From Bog-473 sp964457065 (lineage in GTDB: Bacteria > Actinomycetota > Acidimicrobiia > Acidimicrobiales > RAAP-2), in contig CAYWDQ010000141.1 in assembly GCA_964457065.1 (NCBI GenBank), positions 1 through 7,756 on the forward strand: a stretch of DNA of 7,756 bases. Direction: 5' to 3'. Below the pieces are notes generated by a model that had not been told where the DNA came from, searched no databases, and worked only from the letters and a program-made list of their open reading frames with translations. Within the stretch, counting starts at the first letter, position 1; each line of letters opens with the position of its first letter. Both the position numbers and the translations under genes were made by a program. Of this stretch, positions 5,399 through 7,756 are shown one piece after another.

Positions 5399-7135
5399 TC
5401 ACGAGCCGGGCCCGGCCCGCGTGAGGACGGGCTCGCCGGCCCGCTCCTCGGTGGCCGGGGTGTACACGTAGCGCCTGCCGCGCGTCCACGATGCGGCGGC
5501 GGCGGCCAGGCTGGCCACGATGGCGAAGTCGAAGGCGGCGTGCAGGCCCTCCCGGAACGGCGTCGCGATGAGACCCGGGAAGAAGCTGCGCCGGGCCAGG
5601 GCCGCCTGCTGCGCCGGGCTGAGGTGGGCCAGCGTGCCGGCGCCGATGAGGTGGGCGACCGGGTCGTAGCCGAGGAAGGCCGCGAAGAGCGTCGAGATCG
5701 GCGGCAGGTGCGAGGCCCGATCGGCCACCCCAAGCGGGACCCCGTCGCGCAGCAGCCCGGTGGAGACGTTGTGCGGCAGCGCCGACGACAGGCCCACGAT
5801 GATCAGCGTGAAGAAGATGCCGATGGAGAAGACCTGGGCCGAGTTCTGGAACGTGGTGTTCATGCCCGAGCCGGCGCCGCGGTGCTCCGGCGGCAGGCTG
5901 TTCATGACGCCGGCGCGGTTGGGTGCGCCGAACGCCGCCATGCACAAGCCGGTGAAGAACAAGATGACGCCGAAGACCCAGTAGGAGAAGTCGATCGGGA
6001 GCGCCTCGAGCAACGCGAAGCAGATGGCGGCCCCGATCATGCCGCCCGTGGCGAAGGGGCGGGCCCCGTAGCGGTCGGAGAGGATCCCCGACGTGGGGCC
6101 GGCGATCAGCATGCCGATCGTCAACGGGATCATGGCGATGCCCGCCCACAACGGCGTGGTGGCGAACGAGTAGCCGTGGAGCGGCAGCCAGATCCCCTGC
6201 AGCCAGATGATGAGCATGAACATCAGCCCGCCGCGGCTGATGGCGGCCAGGAAGCTGGCGAGCACACCGCTGGTGAAGGCGCGGATCTTGAAGAGCTGCA
6301 GGCGGAACATCGGCTCCCGCACGCGCATCTCTATGAAGCAGAATGCCACCAGCAGCAGCGCGCCGCCGACCAGCGCGGCGATCACCCGGGGGCTGGTCCA
6401 GCCCATCGCATGGCCCCCGTAGGGCTCGATGCCGTAGGTGATGCCGATCATGATCAGCACCAGCCCCAGGGCGAAGGTCGTGTTGCCGGGCCAGTCGATG
6501 TGGGCCGAGCGCCGCTGCCCCAACTCGCGCAGCTGCAGGTAGCCCCAGACGGTGGCGAACAGGCCGATCGGCACCGAGACCAGGAAGACAAGGCGCCAGT
6601 TGATCGGGGCCAGGATGCCGCCGAGGATCAGGCCGATGAACGAGCCGCTGAACGCCGCCGCCTGGTTGATGCCCAGGGCGAGGCCCCGCTGGTCCTCGGG
6701 GAAGGCGTCCGTCAGGATGGCGGCCGAGTTGGCCATCAGCATGGCGGCGCCGACGCCCTGGAAGATGCGCATGACGATGAGGTACATGCCACCGGCCGGG
6801 CCGGTCAGCCAGGTGATGCTCAGGGCGAGCGAGAAGAAGGTGAAGACGGCGAAGCCCAGGTTGTAGATCCGCACCCGGCCGTACATGTCGCCCAGGCGGC
6901 CCAGCGTGACGACGAGGACGCTCGTGGTCACGAGGAAGCCGAGGATCATCCACAGCAGGTAGAAGCTGTTCTCCGGCAGGAGCGGGTTGAGGTCGATGCC
7001 CCGGAAGATGTCAGGGAGCGAGATGAGCACGATCGACCCGTCGATCGTCGCCATGAGCATGCCGAGGGTCGAGATGAACAGCGCCGTCCACTTGTAGCCG
7101 TCGGGCAGGGGCGCCCGGGGGTCCGGGCTCCGCAA
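5399..7135 (-). CDS. MFS transporter, DHA2 family, 14 transmembrane segments
   Basis: A 578-residue membrane protein ending at TGA 5401-5399. Fourteen hydrophobic segments can be placed, at about 17-38, 58-78, 90-110, 116-140, 153-176, 179-200, 219-235, 250-270, 289-314, 326-350, 360-380, 384-405, 434-452 and 532-550. This is the layout of DHA2 (EmrB/QacA-type) proton-driven drug/metabolite exporters. Motif A is clear in the TM2-3 loop (GRLGDMYGR, 79-87), and a D1-like motif with Asp32 lies in TM1 (MATIDGSIVLISLP). TM5 has a motif-C-like GSFIGLILGG (164-173) lacking the usual Pro. A long hydrophilic stretch of about 80 residues separates TM13 and TM14. Substrate cannot be inferred. The start is uncertain: TTG 7135 is the nearest plausible in-frame start, and the first internal Met (residue 26) would cut into TM1. 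The fused ETF follows after 10 bases. Confidence 0.92.
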   Translation of the reverse strand: MRSPDPRAPLPDGYKWTALFISTLGMLMATIDGSIVLISLPDIFRGIDLNPLLPENSFYLLWMILGFLVTTSVLVVTLGRLGDMYGRVRIYNLGFAVFTFFSLALSITWLTGPAGGMYLIVMRIFQGVGAAMLMANSAAILTDAFPEDQRGLALGINQAAAFSGSFIGLILGGILAPINWRLVFLVSVPIGLFATVWGYLQLRELGQRRSAHIDWPGNTTFALGLVLIMIGITYGIEPYGGHAMGWTSPRVIAALVGGALLLVAFCFIEMRVREPMFRLQLFKIRAFTSGVLASFLAAISRGGLMFMLIIWLQGIWLPLHGYSFATTPLWAGIAMIPLTIGMLIAGPTSGILSDRYGARPFATGGMIGAAICFALLEALPIDFSYWVFGVILFFTGLCMAAFGAPNRAGVMNSLPPEHRGAGSGMNTTFQNSAQVFSIGIFFTLIIVGLSSALPHNVSTGLLRDGVPLGVADRASHLPPISTLFAAFLGYDPVAHLIGAGTLAHLSPAQQAALARRSFFPGLIATPFREGLHAAFDFAIVASLAAAAASWTRGRRYVYTPATEERAGEPVLTRAGPGS

Positions 7136-7246
7136 CCACCCCGGGATCCGCCCGTTCGTGCCGCCTGCGCCGCCACCGGCGTTGGCGGCGAGGTCGGCGG
7201 GTGTGGGGGCGTGCAGGGGCGGCGGGGCGAGGCGTTCGATGGCGCC

Positions 7247-7272
7247 ACGCTACCGGCCGCGACGGTCCGCGG
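7247..7272 (-). promoter_or_regulatory. Inverted repeat and -10-like box upstream of MFS gene
   Basis: The 154-base gap between the gamma-glutamyltransferase stop and the MFS start contains, on the minus strand, a 5-bp stem CCGCG/CGCGG with a 6-base loop (7272-7257), then a -10-like TAGCGT (7252-7247). No convincing -35 box is spaced correctly. The hairpin could be a weak 3' end for the upstream gene, and the box a promoter for MFS-ETF with a leader of about 105 bases. Both are tentative. Confidence 0.2.
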
Positions 7273-7289
7273 GGTCTCGTCTGGCTCGC

Positions 7290-7756
7290 TCAGCGGCCGA
7301 TCGCGGCGCCCTCGGGGCTCCTCGGGTCCGACGCCGCCACGAGGCGGCGGCCCCCCTCGCCGTCGCCGTGCACCGCGATGATCTGGGCGCACCCGACCGC
7401 GACCGGGTCGAAGGCGCGGATCGCCCGCACCCGGTGCCCGCGTGCGGCCAGCCCGTCCTGCCACCGGGGGGGCGCGTCCGACTCGACCGCCACCGTGAGG
7501 TCGTCGCCCCACCAGAGGCGGAACGGGCCGGCCGACGGGGCGTCGAGGGTGAGCCGCGGCGCTGCGATGGCGCTCGCCGGGTCCTGCCCGGCGTGTAGGA
7601 GGCGCGCCAGGAGCTGGACGATGATCTGCGGCTGCGCGTCGCCCCCCATGGCGCCGACGAGATGCGTCAGGGCGCCACCCCCGCCCGTGACGAGCATCGG
7701 GGAGAGGGTGTGGGGGGGCCGCCGCCCCGGCCCCACCTCGGCGGGATGGCCTTCGA
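7290..7756 (-). CDS. C-terminal part of gamma-glutamyltransferase-family Ntn hydrolase, 5' partial
   Basis: The frame enters from the right edge and ends at TGA 7292-7290, leaving 154 visible residues that begin EGHPAEVGPG. They match the end of the small subunit of the gamma-glutamyltranspeptidase family: GRRPPHTLSPMLV, then AMGGDAQPQ (the Gly-Gly expected in the oxyanion hole), AIAAPRLTLDAP, a RGHRVRAI segment, and the C-terminal SDPRSPEGAAIG. Family members self-cleave at an internal Thr and transfer or hydrolyse gamma-glutamyl groups, as from glutathione, in the periplasm or cytoplasm. The nucleophile, any signal peptide and the glutamate-binding residues lie outside the window, so true transpeptidase and an acylase-like homologue cannot be separated. 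The MGGDxQPQ variant is common in the broader family rather than in classical E. coli Ggt, which has a PGG motif there. It is co-oriented with MFS and ETF but separated by 154 bases, so it may be a separate unit. Confidence 0.9.
   Translation of the reverse strand, partial: EGHPAEVGPGRRPPHTLSPMLVTGGGGALTHLVGAMGGDAQPQIIVQLLARLLHAGQDPASAIAAPRLTLDAPSAGPFRLWWGDDLTVAVESDAPPRWQDGLAARGHRVRAIRAFDPVAVGCAQIIAVHGDGEGGRRLVAASDPRSPEGAAIGR

Noticed and set aside
2708..5424. Very long open frames crossing the convergent boundary (2708-4828 minus, 2827-5424 plus)
   Set aside because: They run through two genes on opposite strands that both have strong domain matches, and their translations are repetitive Arg/Pro/Gly.
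5388..5733. Longer ETF start at 5733, overlapping the MFS gene
   Set aside because: The extra 115 residues are Arg/Pro/Ser-rich and lie opposite nothing but the MFS C-terminus in another frame; ETF homology begins about 9 residues after GTG 5388.
4346..7381. Plus-strand open frame of about 1011 codons opposite the ETF, MFS and GGT genes
   Set aside because: The translation is low-complexity, rich in Gln/Glu/Asp/Arg/Gly and resembles no protein family, while the minus strand gives clear family motifs throughout. It is the usual antisense shadow of GC-rich codons.

Overview
The window is GC-rich DNA with dense coding, mostly G/C third codon positions, GTG/TTG starts and GGAG-type ribosome sites. 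This suggests a high-GC actinobacterium. A tandem pair of long GGDEF-EAL proteins beside a fused electron-transfer flavoprotein fits Acidimicrobiia-like lineages, but the class assignment is an inference. I saw no tRNA, rRNA, CRISPR array, transposase or integrase.

Left part, plus strand (1-3523): signalling by cyclic di-GMP. The window opens inside the C-terminal end of one EAL-domain protein (1-283). After a 513-base gap comes a complete 908-residue membrane-anchored paralogue (797-3523) with the order TM region, GAF-like, PAS, GGDEF, EAL. The two share about 73% identity by eye over the 73 alignable residues, but their synonymous positions differ widely, so this is an old tandem duplication. 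The gap is not empty. It holds CAAC-containing direct repeats phased at 11 bp, an 8-bp inverted repeat, a possible promoter, a short ORF with a signal-peptide-like N-terminus, and a degenerate 15-bp tandem repeat that can be read as a pentapeptide repeat on either strand.

Right part, minus strand (3568-7756), convergent with the left part. In transcription order it holds the C-terminal end of a gamma-glutamyltransferase-family protein (7756-7290), a 14-TM DHA2-type MFS transporter (7135-5399), and, 10 bases further on, a single polypeptide joining an ETF beta subunit to an ETF alpha subunit (5388-3568). The fused ETF is the most unusual gene here. The beta-subunit region that normally docks the acyl-CoA dehydrogenase is replaced by a segment with a CxxC pair, and a flavin-site Gln of the alpha part is Leu. 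The MFS and ETF genes are close enough to be cotranscribed. Why an exporter-type permease and a soluble electron carrier would be linked is not evident from the sequence.

The two halves meet in a 44-base gap containing nested inverted repeats, which may end transcription from both sides.
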